From contig NC_092403.1 in the NCBI RefSeq assembly GCF_009017415.1, positions 1,240,001 to 1,304,000 of the forward strand: a stretch of DNA of 64,000 nt, written 5' to 3'. The notes below the pieces were generated by a model that saw nothing but the letters and a program-made list of their open reading frames with translations, did not search any database and was not told where the DNA came from. Each line of letters starts with the position of its first letter. Positions within the stretch are counted from its first letter, which is position 1. This DNA is from Aspergillus flavus (lineage: Eukaryota > Ascomycota > Eurotiomycetes > Eurotiales > Aspergillaceae). Shown here one piece after another: positions 11,975 to 23,888 of the stretch. The position numbers and the translations under genes were made by a program.

Positions 11975-14064
11975 ATGGCTAGCTTTGATCAAGAGGCCAA
12001 AGAAGGCAATGATGCTAAGAATCCAACGAACACTCCCGATGCCCTGGCCGGGGATGTTGAGGAAGCAAATGGCAATACACTTAAGAGGGCCCTCGAAGGC
12101 CGACACATTCAGATGATCGCGATGGTGAGTCAATGTTATCCGCGTCATTGATCCCAGCATGAGATGAAGACATCCACACGAAGAATAGAAATCCAATTTC
12201 TCGATTGCGGATAGTGCGCAAGGATCAAACCTCACTAACGATGAGCTACCACTTACTAGGGCGGAGCAATTGGCGCAGGTCTGTTTGTCGGCTCAGGTGA
12301 AGCGCTTGCAAACGGTGGCCCTGCTTCTGTCCTGATAGGTTATCTTATTGTGGGAGTTCTGCTGCTGTGCACAATTATGTCTCTCGGGGAACTAGCCATT
12401 ATGTATCCGATTAATGGAGCTTTCTATCAATATAGCACTCGGTTCATAGATCCTTGTTGGTCAGTCCTAGGCTCATATTTTACCCACTTAGCCTTGTCAT
12501 CGCTAACAGGTCTAACTTGCATAGGGGCTTTGCGATCGGTTGGGCGTATTCCCTCGGCTGGCTTGTCACTTTGTGTGCTTTACAACCTCATGATTGTTTG
12601 TAACCGGGACTAACAGATTCAATTACAGACCCTTTGAAATTACTGCAGCCAGTTTAACAATCGAATACTGGAACTCGGACTTGAATCCCGCAATATTCGT
12701 TAGTATCTTCCTAATTGTGCTGGTCATAATTCAAGTCTTTGGAGTGCGCGGTTACGGCGAGGGTCAGTCCTGCTCCTTTCACAGAAAGGGACACTTGAAC
12801 TGACACATTTCTGCAGTGGAATTTGTACTTTCCATAATCAAGGTGATAGCATGTATAGGGCTGATCATTCTGGGGATCATTATCAATACCGGTGGCGTCC
12901 CTGGCAGTCCTCAAGGATATATTGGTGGAAAATATTGGCGTGATCCGGGCGCCTTTGCAAACGGGTTCAAAGGGTTCTGCGCGGTATTTGTGAATGCGGT
13001 AAGTGGCACAGCCTCCATTTATATATGAGAACTGACCGTGTCAAGGCAGTAGCTTTTAGTGGTACAGAACTCGTCGGTCTCGCAGCGGCAGAGACAAAGC
13101 ATCCCCAGAAAACCCTTCCCACGGCCACGAAGCAGGTCCTGTGGCGCGTGACCATATTCTACATTGTGAACCTCCTCATCGTCGGTCTCAACGTTCCACA
13201 CAATAGCCCCCAGCTGCTCGGCTCAGGTGACGCAGCGAGTTCCGCTGGAGTCAGCGCAAATGCCAGTCCCTTTGTCCTGGCCATTCAAGATGCTGGCATC
13301 CACGTCCTGCCGTCAATTATCAACGCAGTCGTCCTGATTTCCAGTCTGAGTGTGGCCAATTCTTCAACATTCGCCTCTACAAGAACGCTACAAGCCCTAG
13401 CCGCCGATGGAGGCGCCCCGTCATTTTTCGCCTATATCGATAAGGCCGGTCGCCCTCTAGCCCCAATCGCTCTCCAGGTGCTCTTCGGCTTCCTAGCATA
13501 CCTCCAGTTCGCGTCTTCCGGTCTAACTATATTCAACTGGCTGCTTTCTATTGCTGGCGTGTCAACTGTAATGATGAACCTGAGTATCAACATGGCCCAC
13601 ATCCGGTTTCGTCTGGCTCTAAAGGCCCAGAATCGCAGCACGGACGAAATTCCATGGAAGTCCACCCTGGGAACCGTGGGAAGCTCTATTGGAGCTTTTC
13701 TTTCCGCTATTGCTCTTGTTGCGATGTTTTATTCCGCGCTTTATGTGAGTTGGACCTATACTGAATCAAGCACTCTCTCCCCCGTACCCTGTGACAAAGA
13801 AAATGCTGACCTGTCTATCAATAGGCACCGGGTGGGGACCCCCCAAGCGCATTCAATTTCTTCCAGCAATATCTCGCTGGATTTATGGGCCTCGTTCTAA
13901 TGATCTTCTGGAAAGTGTGGAATCGGCAGTGGTGGCTTGGAGTCCCCCTCCGGCAGATTGATCTAGACACTGGCAGGCGATTTATGGAAATGGAGCAGGT
14001 TACTCCAGATGAAACGGGAGAAAGCCTTCCCTGGTGGAAGAGAGCGAAACAGACAATCTGCTGA
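11975..14064 (+). CDS. Amino-acid permease (APC superfamily, fungal GAP1-like)
   Basis: Seven exons (11975-12124, 12260-12459, 12525-12572, 12629-12762, 12817-12998, 13046-13744, 13825-14064) join to about 550 residues. The protein is a plasma-membrane amino-acid/proton symporter of the yeast amino-acid transporter type. After a hydrophilic N-terminus comes RALEGRHIQMIAM and GGAIGAGLFVGSG, the hallmark of TM1 and its substrate loop. Later marks are GFAIGWAYSLGW, FSGTELVGLAAAETKHPQ (TM6 region) and FASTRTLQALAADG (TM8 region). About twelve membrane spans are expected, ending in a hydrophilic tail with WWKRAKQ. All introns have GT/AG ends and keep the frame. The start follows a permissive context (cact ATG GCT). 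Substrate range cannot be read from sequence. Confidence 0.88.
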
Positions 14065-15555
14065 GGGATGGTGTCGCCGTAGTATTTCATGACTTACGTG
14101 CTATGATCACGTGAGTGACGCAGGAGTCGCCTATCTAAGAACGTTAGACTAGGTGAGATAGCGGTTAGGTGGGTTATAGATTAGAGCGCATTTAGATGAG
14201 CGAGCTTATGCAATGCGGTTGGTGAGAATCCCAGTGGGAATTTGACTTTGCATCCAAAGAGCTCTGCGGAAGTGTCTATAGCAGGATCTTTACAAGGACA
14301 CGGGGCGGATCTTCTAGCGGACTAGATAGATTACTACTTCTACAGATAATCGCACTCTTTCGGTTAGTAAAAACCTACCTAATCATATCTGTGGCTCCAT
14401 AAATGTAGTACTCGCGGTACACCTTGGGCAGTTTCCTGCTTGCCTCATATTGAAGATCATGGATCGAAAGGACATGTTTATCGTAAACGAGTGGTCGAAT
14501 GCTCATTGCTGATCCTATTCAATTGGCAAATGCACGAGAAGTTGAGAGGAGACTAAGGTCCCTTGTGACAGAGCATATATACTGATTTCTGGTAGATGCG
14601 TTGCAGTGCACTTAGAGCACTGGAAAGACAGTATGTTCCAATCATATCCTGTGGCGTGAGGGGAAGGACAGTCGATTTGCAGTATATGTATGAAAATAGT
14701 TCTCTTGTCGTTATCATACTTTGCCAATGCTCGTTTAAGGCTACTGTTATCTTGCATGAACTGGAGACCGAACGGAGTTGCCTAGACACATATTAATAGT
14801 ACGCTAGTTATTAGCATCCTTGTTTTAGTTATCCTGATGGAGGCAAGACTCTCCGACAGACACGAATGGTTGGTCAGACTATATGAGACCGACCCACACA
14901 AATATATTCCTATTTATTTTAGCTAAACTAGTAGTCGTTCCCTATTGCTAACAAGTGCCCAGGCTTCCTTCAAAATGGCATCGTTACAGAGTAATCGACT
15001 GCTTGCAATGACCATTATTGTTCGAGAATTTAGATCCTCACTATAATTCTGTAATATTTATGTTTGAACCTAAAATACCAGTTTGAATGAAACTACTGCG
15101 CCTTCGCTTATCGAGTTAGCAAGGTCTTGATATGAAACATGGAGCAATCCGTCTTGGAGACTTATGGAGAGGAAGTGAGTCAACGGTAATCTCATTGCTT
15201 CCCCTCTCATTGTGTATTTGTGTTAAGACATCAAGTGGGGCGATAACTTTCTATTAGGTTATATATTTTCCACTGGGCAAGAGGTGCCGAGCGGATCTAA
15301 GCCCCCTCACTATCGGGCTATGAGAATGAATATTTAACAGTATATATCCTACAGCTCCCCAGAAGCCAAAAGTGAATAATTTCCTTTAATACGCCCAGGA
15401 CCCTGAACCATCCATTACCTTCCCTGTCGAAAGCCGGGTTCTAGTAAGATTCACGTGCCACACGGAAGACACGGGTTCTGCCGCACCCTAACCACCCCAC
15501 ATTTTATCAAGACCTCACTCTATCTTCATACACATGCTTCAAACCCTTTGAAACC
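14065..15555. other. Intergenic, no gene seen
   Basis: These 1.5 kb are AT-rich in the second half. Overlapping short frames on both strands near 14515-14796 show no motifs. The last 150 bp are the presumed promoter of the deiminase gene. Confidence 0.5.
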
Positions 15556-16698
15556 ATGGCCAACCTGCTGCGCAGATATGTTGCCCCGGCAGAGACTGCT
15601 CGTCACGTCGCGACGATCCTGGGATTCCCTTCAAAGATCTCAATCGCTGCAAACTACTATGAGGACGCGTGCAAGGAGATCGCCAGTCTAGCCTCTGCGA
15701 TCTCTGCCTTTGAGCCAGTGCGTCTGTACACGCGTCCAGAAGATGTTTCGAGAGCACGAGACTTGGTTAGCAAAAGTATCCCCATTTTCAACGGCACAGA
15801 TTCAAACATCAATATCATTCCGTTCAGCACAAATCATTTGTGGGTCCGCGACACCGGTCCCGTCTATGTCTATGGAACTGGCGCGCATGCCAAAGATCGC
15901 TTTGCTGTTAACTTTCGGTTCAGTGAATGGGGCAAGAAGGACGACATCGGCGATCATTACCGAGCTACAGATGGGCTAGACTGGCCCGTGATGGGACCTG
16001 AGCAAGTCAGAGAGAATGCGACCTTTGCTCAACAAGTCATCGGCAATGACACCTCTCCAGCCCCAGTAGTTCAGGTCGAGTCCAAGATTTGCTTGGAAGG
16101 TGGCGCATTAGTTCTGGATGGTGATGGCACGCTCCTCGCGACGGAGAGCAGCATCTTGAACGAGAACCGCAACCCGGGCCTCTCTCGTGCTGAGATCGAA
16201 GAGGAACTGCAACGACTGTTGGGCGTGGAGAAGATCATCTGGTTCCCCGGCAGGCGAGATCTTGATGTCACAGATGTCCATGCAGACGCCGAGCTGAACT
16301 TTGTTCGACCGGGTGTGGTAGTCCTCTCCAAGCCACATCCCAGTGTACCGCAGCCTTGGCAGGATGTGCACAACGAGATCCGAGATATTTTGGACCGGGA
16401 GGTCGATGCAAAGGGGCGTCGATTTGAGGTACATATCGTGGAGGAGCCGGATCCCACTATATTTGGAGACTTATCTTATCCTGATCCTGCAACGAATTAT
16501 GTCAACTTCTACTTTGTCAATGGCGGTCTCATTCTCCCTCAATTTGGGGATCCAGTTAAAGATGCAGAGGCTGTTTCCACGTTGCAGAAGCTGTGCCCTG
16601 AACATAAGGTCACACAGGTACCCGTCCGTGGCCTCCCGTTGGCTGGCGGTGTTATACACTGCTCGACCCAGCCTGTCGTTGCGGTCGGCGAGCAGTGA
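15556..16698 (+). CDS. Agmatine/peptidylarginine deiminase family enzyme
   Basis: An intronless 380-residue frame belongs to the Porphyromonas-type guanidino-modifying family (agmatine deiminase, PF04371-like). Members hydrolyse the guanidinium group of agmatine or of arginine to a ureido group plus ammonia through a cysteine thioester. Visible active-site elements are WVRDTGP near residue 96, CLEGGAL near 180, TDVHADAE near 239 and the nucleophilic cysteine in GGVIHCSTQ (Cys369). The ATG at 15556 (aaccATGGCC) is strong. No signal peptide or membrane span is present, so it is likely cytosolic. It is convergent with the PEP-mutase-family gene 0.4 kb away. Agmatine versus peptidyl-arginine as substrate is not decidable here, though the size and lack of a leader favour a small substrate. 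Confidence 0.88.
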   Translation: MANLLRRYVAPAETARHVATILGFPSKISIAANYYEDACKEIASLASAISAFEPVRLYTRPEDVSRARDLVSKSIPIFNGTDSNINIIPFSTNHLWVRDTGPVYVYGTGAHAKDRFAVNFRFSEWGKKDDIGDHYRATDGLDWPVMGPEQVRENATFAQQVIGNDTSPAPVVQVESKICLEGGALVLDGDGTLLATESSILNENRNPGLSRAEIEEELQRLLGVEKIIWFPGRRDLDVTDVHADAELNFVRPGVVVLSKPHPSVPQPWQDVHNEIRDILDREVDAKGRRFEVHIVEEPDPTIFGDLSYPDPATNYVNFYFVNGGLILPQFGDPVKDAEAVSTLQKLCPEHKVTQVPVRGLPLAGGVIHCSTQPVVAVGEQ

Positions 16699-17121
16699 TA
16701 GAATCGTCCATTAGAAGATGGCCTTCCGCTAACATACACCATGTATACTACCCATCCGGTCCTAGTAGAGTCAAATTGGGCCACAGAATGACTATCTCCG
16801 CTCAATCATTGATTTCGCTTTGCATATGCTTCCCTCACGCGAGCGTAAAGAAACCAACAATCCTTTGGAAAACTTAATTCTCAGAAACATAGAATAGCTT
16901 TTCTAGTTCATCTAACTTCAACGGTCAGTAAGGAGGACCTGGAATGCAAGTATTGCGAGCGTCCATCCTCAACAGTAGACTGGACTTGTATATATTTCTC
17001 AAATGAGTGTTTCTTTACCTAGCTGTGTAATAATGGCCCCCTATACAACAGGTACTATGGTATGCAAGTGTTATTATATCATTGCTAATCACTCAAACAC
17101 TCCTAGAAGGTAACTCATGGA
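16699..17121. other. Short convergent intergenic
   Basis: This is the shared 3' flank of two convergent genes, AT-rich and without coding signal. Confidence 0.5.
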
Positions 17122-18297
17122 TCAAGCCCACTGGTATCCATTACTCCCAGTTGTCGACCCATCGTACTGATACTTCTCCTCCATCTCATAGTACCTATTG
17201 AATCCGACACCTTCACAGACCTCTTCATACGACAAAACCGTGGGTGGCTTTCCTACCAAGAATGACCCCTTAATAGCCTCCAGTGTCTCCCGGATACTCT
17301 TCAATTTAGCCGCGACCAAGGTCCAGGGATACGCAACGGCAGAGTATCCCAGCTCAGCCAAGTCCTTAGCAGAGAGGTTCTCTGTCTTCCCGCCTTCAAT
17401 AATGTTGGCAAAGACAGGGAAGTCAAGGTCCTTCCGCAGACGTAACATGGTTTCACGGTCGGGGAGCGCTTCGACGAATACACAGTCAACACCAATCTTG
17501 ATAGCTTCCCGAGCTCTTTCCAGGGCTTCATCGTAGCCGTGAATGAGACTATCAGTTCGGGCCATAATCCAGATATCGAGGCCTTCGTTACGGGCGTCGA
17601 CGGCTGCGCGCCAGCGGGCGTAGGCTTCGCTTCGGGAGACAACGGCTTTTCCTTTTGTGTGGCCGCAGCCTACAAATTGTTAGTTTCATTATCCCTTTTC
17701 ATGAAAAAAAAACTATTTTATGGGGGAACTGAACTCACGTTTTGGCCATGTTTGATCCTCAATCATGATTCCAGCAGCTCCAGCTCGTGCAAACCTATAC
17801 CAATCCGTCAGCACCCGACCATACACGCAATGAACAGTTTAGAAGACAGATACATACCCCTCAACCGTCCTCCTCACATTCATTGGTCCACCATACCCCG
17901 TATCACCATCGACAAGAACAGGCACACTAGTCGCCCTCACGACCTCCTGAACCTTGGCCGCCACCTCCTGGAAGGCAATGTATCCGGTATCCGGCAGTGC
18001 AAAGGCCGATGCCATTGCGTATCCCGCAAGGAATACGATAGGAAATCCCGCTTCTTCGCACAACTTGGAGCTCAAAGCGTCGTAGCTGCAAACGTGGGCG
18101 ACGATTTTGCTTGGATCATTGTGTGCTTCGAGAACCATGCTTCGGAGCCGGGAGGCTTGGAGGGAAGGGATCTTTCCCCGGCTGTTTGGGATGATGACTG
18201 ATAGGTCTTGTGTCTTGCCATTGGTGTTTGTTTGTACTGGTGTGCTGGCGTCGAAGTGGAAGGGGTACGGGTTTGTGTTGACGATTGATTTTGACAT
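17122..18297 (-). CDS. PEP mutase / isocitrate lyase superfamily enzyme
   Basis: Three exons (18297-17858, 17794-17739, 17669-17122) give 347 residues. The family cleaves or forms C-C or P-C bonds of 2-oxo and 2-hydroxy diacids in a TIM barrel with Mg2+. Diagnostic pieces in order are VCSYDALSSKL near residue 68, AGYAMASAF, LVDGDTGYGGP (metal-binding aspartate), IMIEDQ, and the catalytic loop PKRCGHTKGK formed across the second splice. IMARTDS and FVEALPD follow. Fungal relatives include oxaloacetate acetylhydrolase, methylisocitrate-lyase-like and carboxyphosphonoenolpyruvate-mutase-like proteins. I cannot choose among them, though the lack of a mitochondrial leader argues against the methylcitrate-cycle enzyme. 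A TATATATAT tract lies about 85 bp upstream of the start. It has the same orientation as the regulator gene upstream. Confidence 0.88.
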
Positions 18298-18684
18298 TGC
18301 TGTGAGTTTGTTTCTGTGTTCGGTTGTTCAGGTTCCGTGGTTATATGCCTGGGGTATGAGGAATGGTAGGACCGTGTGTATATATATCTTCACTGGATGA
18401 CTGAGATAAAACAGTGGAAGTGATACGATGTCACCATTTAAATGTACAAAAGTAGGAAACTGATTAACTCCGATCTCGGAGCACACGACAACCAATTTAT
18501 TGCTATCTAGAGCAATTACATGGTGACATTGTCGTTGTTCTTCCCGAACTGTTCGGATTTGGGTTCGGATAAGCGCGGTATGGGAGATGCCGCAGAGGAG
18601 CTACGACCGCTACTATCCGCGAAGGAAATGCCCATCCACAACATATTTAATTCTGATCGCTATATTAGCTACAAAATACAGCTT
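18298..18684. promoter_or_regulatory. Upstream region of PEP-mutase-family gene
   Basis: A TATA-like run TATATATAT occurs at 18379-18387, about 85 bp before the start codon at 18297. The rest is the 3' flank of the Zn2Cys6 regulator gene. Confidence 0.4.
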
Positions 18685-21116
18685 TCATTCACCTCCAACC
18701 TGCGGCAAATTTAACAAGAAATCGAGCGAATCCAACTCAAATCCTATAGAGACGCCCTCGCCGTTGAAATTGAAAGGGGCAATATTCGGATCAAACGGCT
18801 GGGCCCACCATGAATTCATCGGTGGTGTAGCGAAAGCATCGCTGGACTGCTGGCCTGGGTAACTGCTGGATGCACTGTGCATATGGGGCCGGCCATCCGG
18901 CTGTGTTGAGGTTAATGGCTCTGGTGTTTGTAGATGATAGCGCTGGTGATCTGGATGCATGGTCGCGACACGGTCAGAGACAAAGTTCGCCCGAAACCGA
19001 TCGACGTGCTTCTCTATTAACCTCGCGTATCTCAATGAGAAGTCCATATCGTCAGTACCGGAGGACCGCAACGCAACGATGCATTGATCCAACGTATGGA
19101 GAGAGGCCTGTAAATCAGTATGGTGCACCCCAAGGCTTATGGCCTTGAGGAGATAGACCGATGAAGAGGTGACACACACAAGAGTGCGTAAAGGCGCGTA
19201 TCGTAGCATGCCGTCGGCTGCCATATGAGTGGCAATTTCTAGAACTTTACTACTACTCAGAATAACATCACGAATGAAATCTTGGTCGTGGGGCAGAAGG
19301 CATGCATCAACTGATTCGCGACTGGTTTCGCCAATCCAGCTAACCCCCCTTGTAACAGCCCGTTCCACCACGGCCTGAATGGCGAGAGCACTGGTGTAGG
19401 CTCTGAGGTGGTGATATTCGATCAACAACAATGGTCTAAGGGTTTTTATCGTATCTGACTCATTATCTATTAATATAGACATTGAAGCCTCCGACGGAGA
19501 AGGTGGACATACCCGTTGAGTGATAGAATTCATCATGCCACTTAGTCAAAGACGATGCATAATGTTGTAGTAGAGTACTGTAGTGGCCGGACAATAGTTG
19601 CTGTTTTACATGCGCGATTGACTGGAAGAACATGGCCGACGCTGTTTTCATCAGATGAGTCAATTCTGTCCATGAATTCATATATCCTTCCCATTTTCTA
19701 TTCGTAGGTTCGGTTATATTCGCTTGCGATGCGTCTGCAACAAACAGGATGCTATCGGGGAGAGGAGACGGGCAGCCCATCCTAACTGCCATCTGAGTGA
19801 CATACGTATAGAGCAACTTCCGGGCTCGATATACTCGAACCGCCTGAGCATTGGCCAACAGGGGCGTATTGATATACCCGTCAGAGAATACGCCCAGCTC
19901 GTAGCCCAAAGTGACTGCTGCTCCAAGCAGCATCCACGACATGCGCTCCGATCGCTTTGCCGGTTCAAAGACATCCTCACGCCATCTAATAAGTGGAACA
20001 TCCTCATCGGTCTGAAGCCGATTGCGGCGGTCGTATGCCGGTGAGATGAGCTCGCCATCCCAGCCTTCTGTCTCAGGTGGGAAATGAACGGACCGCGGAT
20101 TCCAATCCGAAATCAATATAAGGCTTTCAATTGAGCCCACGATCCTGGTTTTCGCAGTCGAGTACTTTTCCTGTCCGAACATAATACGGCGGATTAAGAG
20201 TTCACAGTACTGCCACAGCCGGTGGTGAATAAAATGGCTCCGAGAGATTCCACCTGCTCCCGGTAAAACAAAGTACCGTGAAGCTATCATTAACAATGTG
20301 CAGCAGAGCATGGGTTCCTCAACTATCAGCTGCTCATGGTTCCTATGATCAGAATATGCCACTGTCGGAACCGGTGACAGTGGTGCCAGGTATTTGTAAA
20401 ACCTGTGTCCGTCAGCTCATCCGTCTACATCTGTCAACTGGACAAGGCACTCATAGCGAACAGACATACAGGTCTATATACGTTACGGCTTCTTGTGCCG
20501 TGAACCATCCTTGCCGTACAAATCGGCACCTGTCCCACAGGTCGAGAACGTCTTCGCTAGGATGCGACAGACCGGAGACCGAAACTAGCCCACTTGCAGA
20601 GACGACCGTTTGGGTCTTGTCTCGGTCCCTCGCCGGGGAGGATGGCGATTCACCTACACCAGGGCGAGCAGCATCGAAAAGCACATCCAACGCATCGCTG
20701 GGCCGCGCCAAAATTGTAGACATAACCCGACCAGAAAGGGATGGATTATCATTGGCGTCAGAATCAGTTACATGATGTGCGTCCGGCTCGGACGCGACAC
20801 TCGATATCACCCTTGGTGACCTATCTCTATACTGATGCCAAGTTTCCGATGGTTGCCCTTGGATCCTCTGTCCTTTCGGGCTCTCTGAGCTATGGCCTTG
20901 TGCCAGTGACCATCTTGGAGCCTGTCGGCGTTTCCCCGCCTTTCTGCTCGCCTCAAACACACATTCGCGGTGTTCCCGCTCGCATTTAGCACACGGTGGC
21001 TTATCACCGAGAACACATCGGACCTTGCGAGCGCGGCAACTAATACAGGCCAGGTACCCGCGTTTATACGTCTTGCCGCGACTAGCAACTGCCCTGTCCT
21101 GGTTGCTGGGAGCCAT
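18685..21116 (-). CDS. Zn(II)2Cys6 transcription factor with fungal TF domain
   Basis: Exons 21116-20470, 20402-19513 and 19466-18685 join to about 772 residues. Residues 24-52 form a Zn2Cys6 binuclear cluster with spacing CX2CX6CX7CX2CX6C (Cys24, 27, 34, 42, 45, 52), preceded by basic residues (YKRGYLAC). A low-complexity Ser/Pro linker follows. The first splice creates YIDLFYKYLAPLSPV, the standard opening of the fungal-specific regulatory middle homology region, which runs through DWNPRS and SWMLLGAAVTLGYELG. The C-terminus is rich in Ser/Pro and aromatic residues, with a possible activation segment near the end. It is a nuclear DNA-binding regulator. Its target is unknown; the neighbouring metabolic genes at 15.5-18.3 kb are the natural candidates by position only. 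Confidence 0.9.
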
Positions 21117-21805
21117 GTTGACTATTGTTTCACACCAGCTCGGGTACGGAGATGTGTTGAGTGGCCAAGCCGCACGGATATCAGCGGCATTGATGTGGGG
21201 GTCTCTTCGTACCGGGTGGCAATGACTTGGTCATAGCTCCATTTGAAGATGGAAAAAATAGTATCTATGTCGGTGGCATCTCCAAGGTATCTCTTCCATA
21301 CCGCTTGTCTTAGTTAAGCATATAACCATTACTTGTCCCGCCAAAGTATCTGTTGACTGGTACTAGTGTTACGACATCACCGAAGAACCCCGGTGAAGGG
21401 TTAAATATTTATATGGCAATTATGGTTCAAGCTCTCCACGGGTATCCCCTAAAAAAAACCCCATTTTTATGTAGAGAAAACGGCGGAGTCTTTGTGTGAC
21501 GAATTTCGAACATAGGCCAGAGAATCCAACATTAGCCAGTCTCCTACCCTCATATGGCACGTTAAATAGAGAGCAAATCAGAGAATCTCTACGGTAGGCC
21601 TTCAGCATCGAGACATGAGATATTAACCATATATAACTAGTACGTATATAGTTCGGAGGGACGTGAATGGAGAGTAACCATAAATGCAAATCTCGCCGAG
21701 TTAGGCCATAGCCCTAGAAGGCAACGATCACTCATAGTCGAAGATCGATGTTCTCCTTTTCTCAGTTTCACTTTATAGGCTAGTGGTCCATGCAGTATGT
21801 CAAAT
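21117..21805. other. Intergenic, no gene seen
   Basis: This region lies between the regulator start and a WD40 remnant. A run of short minus-strand frames shows no family motif. Confidence 0.4.
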
Positions 21806-22372
21806 GTAATGCAGCATTGAATCACTAGGACTAAGAAGGTCAGGGTAGGGGTTCCAGATCCTGATAGTACGATCATCAGATGTAGTGGCGATTGACTTGC
21901 CATCGGGAGAATATCTAACGCAAAAGGCAAAACCGGCATGTTGACCAACTATTCGTGAGGCGCCAGTGGCCACATCCTACGCTCTTATTGTCTTGTCAAA
22001 GCCTACAGAAACAATCTGTTTGCCGTCTGGTGAAATATCGACCGAGACGACATGGTTTGTATGACCCTGGAGGACATGAAGCTGCTGCTTTGCCTTAATG
22101 TCCCAGATGATGATTGTGTGGTCTCCCTATGCGGAGAATAAGGTTTTGCCATCTGGAGAGAATACAATGGTGTTCGCTCCTTTGGAGTGTCCCATGAAGC
22201 AATTACGCTCGCCCGCCGTATGAAGACAACGGATCATGTCAACGATTCTAGATAGACAATAGGTCATACCCAGGATAGAAAGGCTGGTATACAGGTTAAT
22301 CGATTGCTGGATCTGTATCCTTGCCTTGCTATCCTTGTGTAGAATATCAGTCACGGTCATAATTTTGTACAT
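21806..22372 (-). pseudogene. WD40-repeat protein remnant
   Basis: Read on the minus strand, one continuous frame encodes about three WD40 repeats: NTIVFSPDGKTLFSA, then TIIIWDI, GHTNHVVSVDISPDGK, DKTIRA-stop-DVATG, VRYSPDGKSIATTSDDRTI and RIWNPYPD. Two in-frame stops interrupt it, at 22127-22129 and at 21977-21979. The second replaces the near-invariant Trp of the repeat (TGG to TAG), a transition expected from RIP or deamination. The frame then stops near 21806. No start codon with upstream domains is evident. It may be the C-terminal end of a larger WD40 or NLR-type protein whose N-terminal part is gone. It is a non-functional remnant in this strain unless the stops are sequencing errors. 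Confidence 0.75.
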
Positions 22373-22814
22373 ATGCCAGCCTTTCCTCCATTATCAGCCT
22401 TCACTGAATTTCTCCACCGTATTTGATCCTTTGATTTAATACTCACTTATGATTTTAGGAGTGACATAATAAAGCTTGGCAGCAATTATGACATAATATA
22501 CCAGAGAAATCTAGAAAAGCTAGTATAACTAGGCTTTGCATCAGATGCAAAGGGAAGTTTCTTGGGTCAGTTTGACTTAACAGACAAAACACTGCAATAT
22601 TATTGTTACTACTGCTAACTCGTGGCGATCTGGACAGCCTTCGCTGGACGCTTCTGCAAGATAAAATATTAACGCAGGACTCTTCAGCTGGAAGAGAAGG
22701 AACACCCCAAACAAAATACAAAGTACAATTGCCGCTCTTGTGAAGCAAAGACAATCTGAAGTCGAGTCACCGAAGCCTGGAAACCACCAACCACTATTCC
22801 ATTATCATCTCAAC
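22373..22814. other. Intergenic, no gene seen
   Basis: AT-rich, with one 99-codon minus-strand frame of unlikely composition. No supported feature. Confidence 0.4.
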
Positions 22815-23888
22815 CTATCCGTGCAGCGCTTCCATATTGCCGGATGGCTCGACAACGCTGGCTGCATACCGTGTAAACAACGCAAGTGAATCCTCGTCTT
22901 CGGCCAGAAAGCGATACAGTTTCGACATATGTACCACAAGCTTTTGACTATCGCCATCAAATTGAGCCAAGATGATCCTCCCGTGTCGCTCACCCATAAA
23001 CGAAAACATCATCACCTATACAGAAACACTGTCAGAAGAGTAACAGTAGTCACAGCATATGAGTTGGGGCTGGACATACAGGAATTACTAGGTGCTTCTT
23101 GAACCTCTCCTTATTCATCTGAGTGCAAATAGTGCCAACAATAACCAGGAGTTCCTCTCGTAGCAACTGGCCATCACTTCCAATGATACCGTGATATTGG
23201 CAGATTTTGATATGCGAATCTTCCTCACGCCAAGGACGCCAGTGGTATTGAGGTTCCCAGTGCTCATTGTATGAGGAAGACATTGGGAGATACTGACTTT
23301 CAACAGGCCAACCCCTAGGAGAAACACAGCCAGAGCGTTAGCTGGATGTTGGGCAAAGAAAATGAACAGAACGGAAAGAACAGTATTGGTTGTGGGTACA
23401 GAGAGCACTTACTCACTGCCTCGCCATTTTATGATGTTGTTCAACGGTCTGGGTTTCTCAGTTCCTAGCCTGGGCGCGATACCGAGTTCCCAAGCCAGCA
23501 TGTAGCAGATGTTTTCCCCCCAATCCCAAAGAGTGTATCTCCCTCCATATGCTTCGTACCAATCCGCCCCTTTATCCAGATCAGAGTATTTGCGTTCCTG
23601 GTGATGACGCACCTCATATGATTCTAGATCCTTTGGGTATTTAGCTAGCTGAGCTGCTGTTAACGGCCGAAAAAAGGTAGTAGCAGTATGGCCTTCTGGG
23701 TTGAAGAGGTGGAGGTCTATCGATAGGTTTGCCAGTGTGCTGGGTGAAATGATTGTCATAGGTAGAGGGTTTAGCGAGTTGTAAATCTCGTGTAGAGTCT
23801 TGACAATCTCCTCTCGTTTTTTTTCTTTCTTATCTCGTATGGTCAGAGTGGAGAAGGCTCGCTTCACGCGTCCCAGAGTGTCTGACAT
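22815..23888 (-). CDS. Conserved-looking fungal protein of unknown function
   Basis: I do not recognise a named family. Three exons (23888-23413, 23314-23080, 23015-22815) join in frame to 303 residues. GTAAGT and GTATGT donors and TAG acceptors support both introns. The chosen start is MSDTLGRVKRAF, because the longer upstream frame has no coding character. The N-terminus is basic (RDKKEKKREEIV). The middle has hydrophobic and proline-rich segments and a WDWGENICYMLAWELG motif. The C-terminal half is rich in charged and aromatic residues (EPQYHWRPWREED, FKKHLVIPVMMFSFMGE) and resembles a compact alpha/beta domain. There is no signal peptide and no clear membrane span. The protein is probably cytosolic or nuclear; its role is unknown. 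Confidence 0.7.

Noticed and set aside
11792..12235. 147-codon minus-strand frame
   Set aside because: Overlaps the first exons of the permease on the other strand; no conserved features.
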